64,000 nucleotides of DNA from Acidobacteriota bacterium (GTDB lineage: Bacteria; Acidobacteriota; Terriglobia; Bryobacterales; Bryobacteraceae): assembly GCA_017307505.1 (NCBI GenBank), contig JAFKEE010000033.1, positions 1 to 64,000 on the forward strand. Direction: 5' to 3'. The stretch's first letter is position 1; every line of letters starts with the position of its first letter. Both the position numbers and the translations under genes were made by a program. Of the stretch, positions 1-8,312 are shown piece by piece. The notes under the pieces were generated by a model, which saw only the letters and a program-made list of their open reading frames with translations, did not search any database and was not told the DNA's origin.

Positions 1-1
1 C

Positions 2-2611
2 GCCGACGCCATCGAAAAGCGGACCCGCCCCCCCAAGCGCCTCACGGAAGGCACCCTGCTCACCGCCATGGAAACGGCCGGCAAAACCCTGGACGACAAG
101 GAACTCTCCGACGCCATGAAGGAGAGCGGCCTCGGCACCCCGGCCACCCGAGCCCAGATCATAGAAGTCCTCCTCAAGCGCGGCTTCATCGAGCGCCGCG
201 GCAAAAGCCTGGAGGCCACCGACAAAGGCATCCGCCTCATTGAGGTCGTCCACCCCGAGGTGAAAAGCCCCGCCATGACCGGCCAGTGGGAAGCTCACCT
301 CAAACGCATCGAACGCGGCCAGGCCGAACTCCAGCCCTTCCTCCACGGCATCGAGGAGTACGTCCGCGAAGCCGTCGGCAAAGCCTTCAGCGGAGCCATC
401 GCCGCCGAGCGCGCCCAGCACACGCGCGTCCCCACCCGCGAAATCGTCCGCGCCCAGCGCCAGGCCGCCACCGGCACCCTCGACGAAATCCTCCACGCCC
501 GCTTCGGCTTCCCCGGCTTCCGCCCCAACCAGGAAGCGGTCTGCCGCGCCGTCATGGAAGACAAGGACGTCCTCCTCGTCATGCCCACCGGCTCCGGCAA
601 ATCCCTCTGCTACCAGCTCCCCGGAGTCGCCCGCGGCGGCACCACCGTCGTCATCAGCCCCCTCATCGCCCTCATGGAAGACCAGGTCGCCAAGCTCAAC
701 ACCATGGGCTTCGCCGCTGAACGGATCCACTCCAATCGCGACCGCGCCGCCTCCCGCGAAACCTGCCTCGCCTACCTCGCCGGCGAGCTCGACTTCCTCT
801 TCATCGCCCCCGAACGCCTCCGCGTCCAGGGCTTCCCCGAGATGCTCGCCAAGCGCAAACCCACTCTCATCGCCATCGATGAAGCGCATTGCATCTCGCA
901 ATGGGGCCACGACTTCCGGCCCGACTACCGCAACATCGGGCAGCACCTGCCCGCCCTCCGGCCCGCGCCCGTGATCGCCCTTACCGCCACGGCCACCCCC
1001 CTCGTCCAGCGCGACATCGCCGTCCAGCTCGGCCTGCACGCCGCCGAATCCCTCATCCACGGCTTCCGCCGCGAAAACATCGCCATCGAGGTCGTGAAAG
1101 CCCCACCCGGCAGCCGCGCCAAACTCGCCCTCGAGCTCCTGCAGGACGACGACCGCCGGCCCGCCATCATCTACGCCCCCAAACGCAAGGACGCCGAACA
1201 CCTCGCGAGCCTCCTCGCCGGCTCCTTCCCCTCCGCCGCCTACCACGCCGGCATGGAAGCCGACCGCCGCGAGAAGGTCCAGACCGGCTTCCTCCAGGGC
1301 AAACTCGAAGTCATCGTCGCCACCACCGCCTTCGGCATGGGCGTCGACAAGGCCGACGTCCGCACTGTCATCCACACCGCCCTGCCCTCCAGCGTCGAAG
1401 GCTACTATCAGGAAATCGGCCGGGCCGGCCGCGACGGGCTCCCCGCGCGCGCCATCCTGATGCACTCCTACGCCGACCGCTACACCCACGACTTCTTCTA
1501 CGAGCGCGACTACCCGGAACCCGACATCGTCGCCAAAATCTACAAGGCGCTCGCCGCCGACGCCCAGCCCAAGGACCTGGTCCGAGCCAAAGTCCGCATG
1601 GCCGAAGACGAATTCGACATCGCCATGGAAAAACTCTGGATCCACGGCGGAGCGGTGGTCGACTACGCCGAGAACCTCAGCCTCGGCTCCGTCCAATGGC
1701 GCGAATCCTACATCGAGCAGCGCGAGCACAAGATGGCGCAGTTCCAGAAGATGCTGTCCTACTGCGAGGTCTCCTCCTGTCGCATGCTGGCGCTGTTGCG
1801 CTACTTCGGAGACAGCGAAGACCTGAACCGCCGCTGCGGCCACTGCGACATCTGCGCTCCCGACGAAACAGTCGCCCAGCAGCTTCGCGAAGCCACTCCT
1901 AAAGAGGCGGCGCGCGCGGAACAGATTCTGGAGGCCCTCAAGAAGATCGAAGCCGTCTCCGCCGGCCGCCTCTATTCGCAGGTGTTCCCGGACGCGGCCC
2001 TGGACCGCCGAGCCTTCGAGGAGCTGATCGGAGCCATGGCCCGCAGCGGCCTGATCGTGATCACGGACACGTCGTTTACGAAGGATGGCAAGGAGATCGA
2101 ATTCCGTCGGGTCCGCATCTCGGACGCCGGCTGGGCCGAAGACGCCGCCGGGACCCTGCGTCTCCCGGTGGAGATCGAAGCGGTCCCGAGAGCCAAGCGG
2201 AGCCGCAAAAAGACCACTGCGGCCGCGTCAAAATCCACGAGATCCTCAGCCAAGATCACCGAAGCCAAACCCAAGCGCGAGCGCAAACCCCGAGCCGCTC
2301 GGACCTCGGAAGCGAAGCCCCCGAAGCGCTCCGCCGCCCCCTCGGATCCCGCTCACCCAACGCCCAAGGCCGCGATCCCGCCCCCGGCGAGAAATCTGAA
2401 GCTGGAAGAAGCGCTGAAAGCCTGGCGCCTGGGCGAGGCGAAGAAGAAAGGCCTCCCGGCTTTTAGGATTCTGACGGACCGGACGCTCCAGACGATAGCG
2501 GCCAAGAGGCCGCAGACGACGAGGGAGTTGCTGGAGGTTCCGGGTATGAGCTTGAGGTTGGTAGAGCAGTATGGAGCGCCGATCTTCCGGATTATTGAGA
2601 AGGCGGGGTAG
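2..2611 (+). CDS. recQ: DNA topoisomerase III-RecQ helicase fusion (5' end outside the window)
   Basis: The frame is open from the first bases, so the gene begins upstream; 869 residues are visible. The first ~130 are the C-terminal end of a type IA topoisomerase III: PPKRLTEGTLL at nt 29-61, then the ESGLGTPATRA block. A complete RecQ follows: Walker A MPTGSGKS at nt 581-604, DEAH at nt 878-889, the helicase C-terminal part with QEIGRAGRDG, and an RQC zinc site (YCEVSSC ... CGHCDIC, nt ~1762-1857). A basic Lys/Arg/Pro/Ala linker (nt ~2200-2390) and an HRDC domain (nt ~2400-2608) close it. RecQ and Topo III normally act as separate partners that dissolve recombination intermediates; here they share one chain. 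The topoisomerase catalytic Tyr is not visible. The HRDC end is intact and the gene stops at TAG. Confidence 0.93.
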   Translation, partial: ADAIEKRTRPPKRLTEGTLLTAMETAGKTLDDKELSDAMKESGLGTPATRAQIIEVLLKRGFIERRGKSLEATDKGIRLIEVVHPEVKSPAMTGQWEAHLKRIERGQAELQPFLHGIEEYVREAVGKAFSGAIAAERAQHTRVPTREIVRAQRQAATGTLDEILHARFGFPGFRPNQEAVCRAVMEDKDVLLVMPTGSGKSLCYQLPGVARGGTTVVISPLIALMEDQVAKLNTMGFAAERIHSNRDRAASRETCLAYLAGELDFLFIAPERLRVQGFPEMLAKRKPTLIAIDEAHCISQWGHDFRPDYRNIGQHLPALRPAPVIALTATATPLVQRDIAVQLGLHAAESLIHGFRRENIAIEVVKAPPGSRAKLALELLQDDDRRPAIIYAPKRKDAEHLASLLAGSFPSAAYHAGMEADRREKVQTGFLQGKLEVIVATTAFGMGVDKADVRTVIHTALPSSVEGYYQEIGRAGRDGLPARAILMHSYADRYTHDFFYERDYPEPDIVAKIYKALAADAQPKDLVRAKVRMAEDEFDIAMEKLWIHGGAVVDYAENLSLGSVQWRESYIEQREHKMAQFQKMLSYCEVSSCRMLALLRYFGDSEDLNRRCGHCDICAPDETVAQQLREATPKEAARAEQILEALKKIEAVSAGRLYSQVFPDAALDRRAFEELIGAMARSGLIVITDTSFTKDGKEIEFRRVRISDAGWAEDAAGTLRLPVEIEAVPRAKRSRKKTTAAASKSTRSSAKITEAKPKRERKPRAARTSEAKPPKRSAAPSDPAHPTPKAAIPPPARNLKLEEALKAWRLGEAKKKGLPAFRILTDRTLQTIAAKRPQTTRELLEVPGMSLRLVEQYGAPIFRIIEKAG

Positions 2612-2953
2612 TTTCACCTATATAGGGGCCCTCGGGCGTTAATATCGGCATTTATACCTCGGCACACATCATCAAACACAAATCGCAGCGCAATTAGCAT
2701 CATTAGGTCGACTATTTGCCAATTGCAGCAGCGTCGAGTTATATTTTGAACCACCTTTCAATTCGAGATCCATTATGCCAACGCTATCACGTGAAAACAG
2801 CAGTCTATGAGCCAGGCTCAGAAAGAAACCAAAAATCCAACTCCCACACCCAAGAAGGACGTAGATCTCTCCGAGGTGAAGGACTACAATACTTCCAAAC
2901 TCCGTACAGCATTATCGCAATACAACCTTGGCCAATATAGGCAGCAATACCAC
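2612..2953. other. Gene-poor AT-rich left edge of the island
   Basis: No supported gene. Base composition turns visibly AT-richer right after the recQ stop codon. A 74-codon open frame at 2807-3031 (+) has no clear ribosome-binding site and its end runs antisense into the PIN gene, so it is not called. The stretch may be the left junction of the inserted island. I found no convincing direct repeat or attachment site; CACCTATAT occurs at 2616 and again at 2950, but nine bases is too short to rely on. Confidence 0.4.
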
Positions 2954-3469
2954 CTATATGCGAGTCGGGATGCCTGCGTACCTTGCATTGGGCACACCCA
3001 CATACTGAAGAGTCAGCACCGAAGTAAATGACTCAAGCGAACGCAGTATGTCATATAGCCCCCAATCGGACATATAGAAGGTAATCCTCTCTTTGCGCTC
3101 AAACGCCAAGTCCAAGCAACTACTAGCGACTAGAGCATCTCCGCTTTTCAGCCTTCTCCTGTTTATAACGCCAGCAAATCTAATAAGCTCGCGGGCTCTC
3201 GTTATATCACGTGTAGTCGTATTTCGAACAAGTAGTCTTCCATTTGCTAAGTCTTTTATAATCGCTCGATTCATGGCGTCATACCGGCGCGCAGGAAGCC
3301 CTCCCTGTCGACATCTGTTTGCAAAGGCACTAGCCATCTCCAATACGGACCATTCCGATATGTAGCATTCATTTCGCCTGCTTGAAACAAGACGTTTTAT
3401 ACTAGACGTTTCAGTACTCTCGACGTATCGATGCTGAAGAGCAGAAGAGTCCAAGAAATGTATCCCCAT
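2954..3469 (-). CDS. PIN-domain (VapC-like) ribonuclease
   Basis: 171-residue single-domain PIN protein. The start at 3469 (MGIHFLDSSAL) is chosen because the PIN fold begins there and GAGAAAG lies upstream; a longer frame to 3589 would run into the preceding gene. Candidate metal-binding acids sit in the expected order: D7 in FLDSSAL, E44 in EWSVLEM, D111 in SGDAL and D135 in MSDWG. PIN domains of this VapC type are Mg-dependent RNases, usually toxins. No antitoxin gene is adjacent; instead the gene lies 11 bp after a response regulator and ends a five-gene operon with a kinase and a DNA methyltransferase. I infer that it is the effector of that system. The substrate (tRNA, mRNA or DNA) cannot be read from sequence. 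Confidence 0.82.
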   Translation of the reverse strand: MGIHFLDSSALQHRYVESTETSSIKRLVSSRRNECYISEWSVLEMASAFANRCRQGGLPARRYDAMNRAIIKDLANGRLLVRNTTTRDITRARELIRFAGVINRRRLKSGDALVASSCLDLAFERKERITFYMSDWGLYDILRSLESFTSVLTLQYVGVPNARYAGIPTRI

Positions 3470-3480
3470 AGCAACTTTCT

Positions 3481-3984
3481 CTAGATGTCCTTCTGCTTCT
3501 TGAGGGCCTTCAGCTTTTTTGACGCTCTTGCCGCCTCTTGCAGCTTGATGCCACTTGCGCGCGCCATATCCTTGGCGATTGCCTGCCAATCTGCAACCGG
3601 CTCCCTCGTCAAAAGGGAAGACATGGTATTCAACAAAACACCACTCGTAAGGGGTTTATGCAAATAGGCATCCGCCTGCACAGATTGCTTTAGCTCTCCG
3701 GCAATGTCTTTCTCAGTAGCATTAGGCTCCAATTTTCCGGAAATAATAATAGATCTCACCAATGGCTGAATCTTTCTAATTCTCGTTAACAGCTCAAGCC
3801 CATTGACTCCTGGCATGAGAAAATCAAGGATTACAATATCAAACGAGTGCTGCTCACAACATTCAATTGCATCCTTCGCATTTGACGCTGTTTTTACAGC
3901 ATAGCCAGCGAGTCTTATCGCCCTAGAAGTCGCCCCTAGAGCATCCGGCTCATCATCCACCACCAAAACTCTGTTATTAGCCAT
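3481..3984 (-). CDS. Single-domain response regulator with a short basic C-terminal tail
   Basis: 167 residues. A canonical receiver fills residues 5-125: acidic pair D10/D11 (VLVVDDEPD), phospho-acceptor D54 (VILDFLMPG), S82 and K110 (YLHKP). After it there is only a ~40-residue helical, Lys-rich tail (ARASKKLKALKKQ) and no DNA-binding or enzymatic output domain. The start at 3984 has GAGGTG just upstream and overlaps the end of the kinase gene by 8 nt, which points to translational coupling. The kinase encoded upstream is its obvious phosphodonor and the PIN nuclease 11 bp downstream its obvious target. I infer that phosphorylation controls the nuclease by protein contact, with the tail as a possible docking or antitoxin-like segment. 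Confidence 0.87.
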   Translation of the reverse strand: MANNRVLVVDDEPDALGATSRAIRLAGYAVKTASNAKDAIECCEQHSFDIVILDFLMPGVNGLELLTRIRKIQPLVRSIIISGKLEPNATEKDIAGELKQSVQADAYLHKPLTSGVLLNTMSSLLTREPVADWQAIAKDMARASGIKLQEAARASKKLKALKKQKDI

Positions 3985-5884
3985 CCGACACCTCACCATT
4001 TAAAAATAGTACAGTGAACGTTGTACCTACTCCGTCTTTTGTTGTAAACGCTATTTCACCTCCTCTTGCACGCAACATTGTGTGGCAGAAGTACAGACCT
4101 ACGCCCCATCCTCCGGTTTTCTGTGTATTGAATTGTTTAAAGATCTTTGCGCGAATTCCCTCAGGTATTCCATATGCGTTGTCAGTTACAATAAGCTGAT
4201 GCTTTCCATTCACCTTTGACAGAACGACTTTGATCTCTCTATTCCGTCCGTCGTCGGTATTTACATGCGCATCCATGGAATTTCTGAGCAGGTTAAGAAG
4301 GACAATTCGAAATAACGTCTCATCAATATAAGCATCGTGCTTATCACTACTTTTTACTTGAATCGTAATCCCCTCGGATGCACACCTAGCCTCAAGATTT
4401 CCGCACACTTCGCTTACAACCTTCGCAAGATCAACATCTGAGTCAACACCTAAGTCGCCCTTGGCCAATGAGGCAATCGTTTGAATGCTCTTCTCAATCC
4501 TCTCAATGCCAGTGGTAACGTTTGCGTGTGCCTCATTGATATCAGGATCGTCGATCTCCAATTGCACAAGGCGAGTCTTAATATTGTCTACCTCAAGTTG
4601 GACCGTATGCAGCGGCTGCCTGAGTTCGTGTGCAAGCCCATATGACATCAGGTTTAGAGCTTGCAATCTGGCACTTTCAAGCTCCGCCACCTTTCGGCTC
4701 TGATTCTCTTCCCAGCGCGGCTCCGCAATTTCCGCGCGAATAATCTCTTCGAGCACCTCAAGTTGCTCTCTCAGCAGCTTGACCAAGGCACGAGCGGCCG
4801 TCGTGTCGATCAGAGCCTCTCTGCTAGTTGTATCGATCAGATCAGGATTTGCGGTCCGAGAGATCCCGACAAATCCAAACAAACGAGACGGAACAATATG
4901 CGCATGCCCAGCGCGTTTCGCTCGCTTCTCTGCTACGCCGAGCCAGTCAGCTGTGTTCGAACCAAATGGCTCAATTCGAAATCCATCACGGAAGAGCCGG
5001 ACACCTGGCTCAAGACCTTGAGTTTCATTTTTGGATGGCCGCGCTAAGAAATACAGGAGTCGCCCACGAACTCCCTTCAGTTCAGATAGCACGGCTGCGC
5101 CTGCTGCCCATTGCCCACCCTTCGCCGTTGGATGCTCGGAACCTTTGATCTTGCGCCTGACTTTCCCATCTTTCTCAACGAGAAAATGAAGCTCGATGCT
5201 CGCGCCGCTTAGCGGAGATTGTTGAATCGCGCCAGACAATGCAGGAGATCCAACAACAGAGAGGGTAACAATAAACTGTGAAAGAGCTTCGAACGGATTA
5301 AACAACTCCGAAAGTGCCGCCCGAAGCGCCAGGATTTTGGATCGCTCCCAAGCATCCCTCAACCGAGTGATGCGCATGAGAGTACCCTGCTCGTCTTTCT
5401 TAAACTCCACGGCTCTCCGGTACGTGAAAGGCACTGTGACATCGCCAAACTCTTTCGCGCGATTATCGAAATCACTCCAGTCGATTGCGACGCATAGAGT
5501 CCGGTCGTCTTCTTTAATCTTTGTCAAAATTTCTAGTTCGACACCTAAGCGATCCGCTGCAAATCTACCGATTCCTTTCTCCCCAGTTGGAATTCTCTCT
5601 GCAGCAGCAACTTCTTGAGGTCGACTACTGAATCCCGCAAACATGAATTGCCCGCGGAATTGAACAATTGACATACCAGAGCCATCGTCCTGAATCGAAA
5701 TTACCCCTGGCTGCTTTATCGTAGGCTGCTGTATTGTGATATCAACATGTTTTGCGCCTGAATCGTAAGCATTCTTAACCAACTCGACGATAGCCATCTC
5801 GTCACTACGGAAAAGCTCCCTCCCAATCAACCGCTGCAGGTAGGCAGAGGCCTTAAATCTGAACTCATCATCGCCCTTAGGCAT
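3977..5884 (-). CDS. Dual-GHKL sensor histidine kinase (Hsp90/MORC-like ATPase + histidine kinase)
   Basis: 635 residues, no membrane segment, so cytoplasmic. The N-terminal Hsp90/MutL-type ATPase has an N box (ELVKNAYDS, 34-42), DDGSGM (66-71) and GEKGIGRFAADRLG (101-114). A middle transducer-like region includes RDGFRIEPFG (299-308). A coiled coil (~365-410) leads to a histidine-kinase dimerisation helix with HELRQPL (phospho-acceptor H419). A second ATPase follows: N box LNLLRNSMDAH (~530-540), DNAYGI (568-573, with Ala where G1 normally has Gly) and G2 GGWGVGL (591-597). The start overlaps the methyltransferase stop by 8 nt, and the end overlaps the response regulator start by 8 nt. The lack of a classical input domain suggests that the N-terminal ATPase itself senses an intracellular cue, such as DNA or protein. 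Confidence 0.88.
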   Translation of the reverse strand: MPKGDDEFRFKASAYLQRLIGRELFRSDEMAIVELVKNAYDSGAKHVDITIQQPTIKQPGVISIQDDGSGMSIVQFRGQFMFAGFSSRPQEVAAAERIPTGEKGIGRFAADRLGVELEILTKIKEDDRTLCVAIDWSDFDNRAKEFGDVTVPFTYRRAVEFKKDEQGTLMRITRLRDAWERSKILALRAALSELFNPFEALSQFIVTLSVVGSPALSGAIQQSPLSGASIELHFLVEKDGKVRRKIKGSEHPTAKGGQWAAGAAVLSELKGVRGRLLYFLARPSKNETQGLEPGVRLFRDGFRIEPFGSNTADWLGVAEKRAKRAGHAHIVPSRLFGFVGISRTANPDLIDTTSREALIDTTAARALVKLLREQLEVLEEIIRAEIAEPRWEENQSRKVAELESARLQALNLMSYGLAHELRQPLHTVQLEVDNIKTRLVQLEIDDPDINEAHANVTTGIERIEKSIQTIASLAKGDLGVDSDVDLAKVVSEVCGNLEARCASEGITIQVKSSDKHDAYIDETLFRIVLLNLLRNSMDAHVNTDDGRNREIKVVLSKVNGKHQLIVTDNAYGIPEGIRAKIFKQFNTQKTGGWGVGLYFCHTMLRARGGEIAFTTKDGVGTTFTVLFLNGEVSDG

Positions 5885-7202
5885 TGGATTTCCTTAACAC
5901 TATGACTGATTCTCGAAGGAAATGATTCCCCGACAGGCGCCGCTTAAGACTCCGGGCTACCAATGTACTCTCGACAGTGAAGCCGAGAATCGGAGCCATA
6001 ACACTAATTATTAAGTCAGTTGGAACAAGATATGGAAATGCAGCTCCTCCGTGGAGTGAATTACCCACAACGAGCACCTCGTAACCACCTGGCTTCAAAC
6101 ACTGATAGTGCTGCGATAGCGCATTGTGGAGGTCAGAAAAATAGCCAACAAGAAGTCGTCTTCGCCATTTTTGTGACGATGCGTCAGCACGCTCGAGCAT
6201 TGGATCAATGAGCTTGCGCAGTTCTGAGTGGCCGGGCCCCAGATGAAAGTGGGCATCATTCTCCAAGGGCGCGGCTGTAGGATGGCTACGCAGAGTTTCC
6301 CGCCTTAGCCCCAAGAACTTCTCCGCCGTGTCAACAAATCCTAGAAACCACAATTCGAGCTTGTATACCTCAGTATAATCAATTGTGTTTGGATACGGAG
6401 GCGAGGTAACAATCAAGTCAATAGAACTCGGCCGAATTCCGTACTTCAGTGGACGCCTCCCATCTCCTAGAATTACTTTGGAAGGAGTTGCTTTTGATAT
6501 ACTTGCTCTTCGAGCCTGCACGTCCTTTGCGATCATTGTCCATTTTTCCCGAAGAGTTGCAAATACGGGCTGCTTTGCCTTCTCCACAATTCGCAATGCC
6601 CGCCCGTCCTTTCTGACTTTGCTTAAAGCCTCTATACTTGCGGCTAACCCGAGCAGAAGCGCATTGGCCTCAGCGTCGTCGGCCAGTGACCGAATAGCAT
6701 CGCGAACCGCTAATAGCTGCAGGGAAACATCGATATTTATGCATCGAGCATCAGAGATACTGGAGAGGCACGGCAATTGAGGGCTTATCGATAAAGATTT
6801 TGACAGGGCACATTCACCGAGCGACAACAACCGCTCCGGGTTAATTTTGTTCCAATTCGCTTTCACGCTAGCGACAAATGCGATGAATGGATTGATTTCA
6901 AACCCTATGCCTTTAAATCGTTGACTAGGAATCTCAGAACACGACAGCAGGCTAGTCCCAGAACCGCAAAACGGGTCAAGGAAATTTAGACTTTTGGCAA
7001 CTGGCAAGTCCAATGAAGGAATTATAGTCTTGAGCAAATCTGACGAGAAGCCCTCCTTGAATCTAAACCATCTGTGAACCGGACGAGATTCATTTCGGGA
7101 AGACACTACAAGATCCGAGTATGCGGGAGCATACCAGATTGGCATGTTTTTCTCAATATCCCTAAACGCAGCCAACTCGGGCAATTGATCATCGCGAATC
7201 AT
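5877..7202 (-). CDS. Site-specific DNA methyltransferase (amino-methyltransferase, SPPY type)
   Basis: 441 residues. The AdoMet-binding motif I is LDPFCGSGTS (75-84) and the catalytic motif IV is TSPPYPNTIDY (266-276). Motif I precedes motif IV, and SPPY is the form often seen in N4-cytosine enzymes, although N6-adenine is possible. The ~180 residues between the two motifs probably hold target recognition. The start codon overlaps the stop of the HTH gene as ATGA, and the end overlaps the kinase gene. No restriction endonuclease lies beside it, so this is not an ordinary restriction-modification pair. Within the operon it could mark self DNA so that the kinase-nuclease arm fires only on unmodified DNA (inference). 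Codon use is AT-richer than in the flanking chromosome. Confidence 0.87.
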   Translation of the reverse strand: MIRDDQLPELAAFRDIEKNMPIWYAPAYSDLVVSSRNESRPVHRWFRFKEGFSSDLLKTIIPSLDLPVAKSLNFLDPFCGSGTSLLSCSEIPSQRFKGIGFEINPFIAFVASVKANWNKINPERLLSLGECALSKSLSISPQLPCLSSISDARCINIDVSLQLLAVRDAIRSLADDAEANALLLGLAASIEALSKVRKDGRALRIVEKAKQPVFATLREKWTMIAKDVQARRASISKATPSKVILGDGRRPLKYGIRPSSIDLIVTSPPYPNTIDYTEVYKLELWFLGFVDTAEKFLGLRRETLRSHPTAAPLENDAHFHLGPGHSELRKLIDPMLERADASSQKWRRRLLVGYFSDLHNALSQHYQCLKPGGYEVLVVGNSLHGGAAFPYLVPTDLIISVMAPILGFTVESTLVARSLKRRLSGNHFLRESVIVLRKSNA

Positions 7203-7405
7203 GACTTCCTCGGAGGAGTTGTAGTATCGGCATAGATCCTAATTCGCGAAATATCCTGTTCAGTGAAGATGCGCCACCCATTACGGTTGCGAGCGACTTC
7301 TCCTACTTTCTCAGCCAGGAGCCAGCGCTTCAACGTGATTGGGGATACACCAATTTTCGTTGCGGCCGCTTTCAGCCCGTATGTTCTTGCACTTGTATTA
7401 CTCAT
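7199..7405 (-). CDS. Small MerR/excisionase-like HTH protein
   Basis: 68 residues from the ATG at 7405 (MSNTSARTYGLKAAATKIG). The helix-turn-helix reads GLKAAATKIGVSPITLKRWL, followed by a wing-like NGWRIFTEQD segment, the pattern of MerR-type and excisionase-type DNA-binding domains. It has no effector domain. It heads the operon and its stop codon overlaps the methyltransferase start (ATGA). The most likely role is an operon autoregulator, possibly acting at the palindrome at 7421-7432. A role as a recombination directionality factor from the element that delivered the island cannot be excluded. The longer frame to 7459 would run through the promoter-like sequences and is not preferred. Confidence 0.78.
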   Translation of the reverse strand: MSNTSARTYGLKAAATKIGVSPITLKRWLLAEKVGEVARNRNGWRIFTEQDISRIRIYADTTTPPRKS

Positions 7406-7420
7406 GCGTCTTGAATACCC

Positions 7421-7449
7421 CGTATCAATACGTATCGCCACGCATTGTA
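7421..7449 (-). promoter_or_regulatory. Candidate promoter -10 and operator of the island operon
   Basis: On the minus strand, TACAAT (7444-7449) resembles a -10 box 39 nt before the HTH start codon. Between them lies the inverted repeat CGTAT-TG-ATACG (7421-7432), overlapped by ATACGTAT (7428-7435), so that GATACG is also directly repeated at a 10-bp period. A good -35 box is not evident. The position just downstream of the -10 suits a repressor site for the adjacent HTH protein; this is inference from layout. Confidence 0.4.
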
Positions 7450-7635
7450 CCATGATCAAAACTGCAAGGAGATGGCAGTGGACATCCTTTTATTGCTATG
7501 CCCCATTTGGTTACGAGATCGGGGCAGGAGAACAGGCGGCCGGTGGCAGCCTGGGAGCCAGTCGAAATAGATTGCGGTCCACCGCCGATTTGTTGAAGCC
7601 TCATTGGTCTTGGCGACATCCAGCCTCTACACCCA

Positions 7636-7896
7636 ATGAAGGGATTTCGGCCCTGTGATCTGGATTGGCCTTTTCTCCTTCCCCCTTCCCTGCAGGACTG
7701 GCAGCCCGAGGGCCACCTGGCCAGCTTTATCGCCACTGTCGTTGACGCGCTCGATCTGAGCCTCGTCCTCGATACCCGTACACGCAAGGATGGCCGCTGC
7801 AAGGCCGCTTACCATCCGATTCTCTTGGTCCGACTTCTGGTCTGCGGCTATGCCCTAGGCAAGCGGAGTTCTTGTCAATTGGAGCGCGCAACTTAG
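7636..7896 (+). pseudogene. Truncated IS1182/DUF772-type transposase (N-terminal remnant)
   Basis: 86 codons match the start of DUF772 transposases: FRPCDLDWPFLLPP, a DW.PEGHLA..I..VVDALDLS block, and AAYHPILLVRLLVCGYALGKRSS. In intact members this is the first ~90 of 400-500 residues, before the DDE catalytic part. The frame then ends at a stop, and I could not follow the rest of the protein in any frame downstream. It is a dead fragment, but it marks past insertion-sequence activity at the right edge of the AT-rich island. Confidence 0.72.
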
Positions 7897-8312
7897 CATC
7901 CCTTCAGCCTGACCCGTCGCACCGCGAGAACCCACAATCACCTCTGCAATTGGGCGTAATCAGCCAAGTGCACGGCCAAGCGAGCTTTGCCTCCGTTCCC
8001 CTTCCGCCGCTATGCCGCCCACCGGGCCAGAACTCGAAGTGCGAGCCCACCAAACGACGCCCGACTCCGCGCCGTCTCCCACGAAAGACGCAAAGTGGTC
8101 AGCAATCAGGGAAAGAGAAGGCCCGCTGGAACGGGTGCAACTGCCCCCAGCTTTCTCGAATTGGCCCCGGTAGTCCTGGGCGCTGCGCCCAATCAGAACT
8201 TCCTCGGCTGTATCGCTAGGCGACGTCCAGTGGTGTGTGACATTCCACTCTGCCGCTACATCATCCACTTTCGGCAGGACGAAGGGGAAGACTGGAAGCC
8301 GCCCCGCCCACC
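7897..8312. other. Gene-free stretch
   Basis: No supported gene on either strand. Open frames here lack ribosome-binding sites and recognisable motifs. The sequence may be decayed remains of the transposase-bearing element plus the region downstream of the NlpC/P60-like gene. Confidence 0.4.

Noticed and set aside
2807-3031. 74-codon plus-strand open frame in the island's left edge
   Set aside because: No ribosome-binding site, no recognisable motif, and its 3' part runs antisense into the PIN gene.
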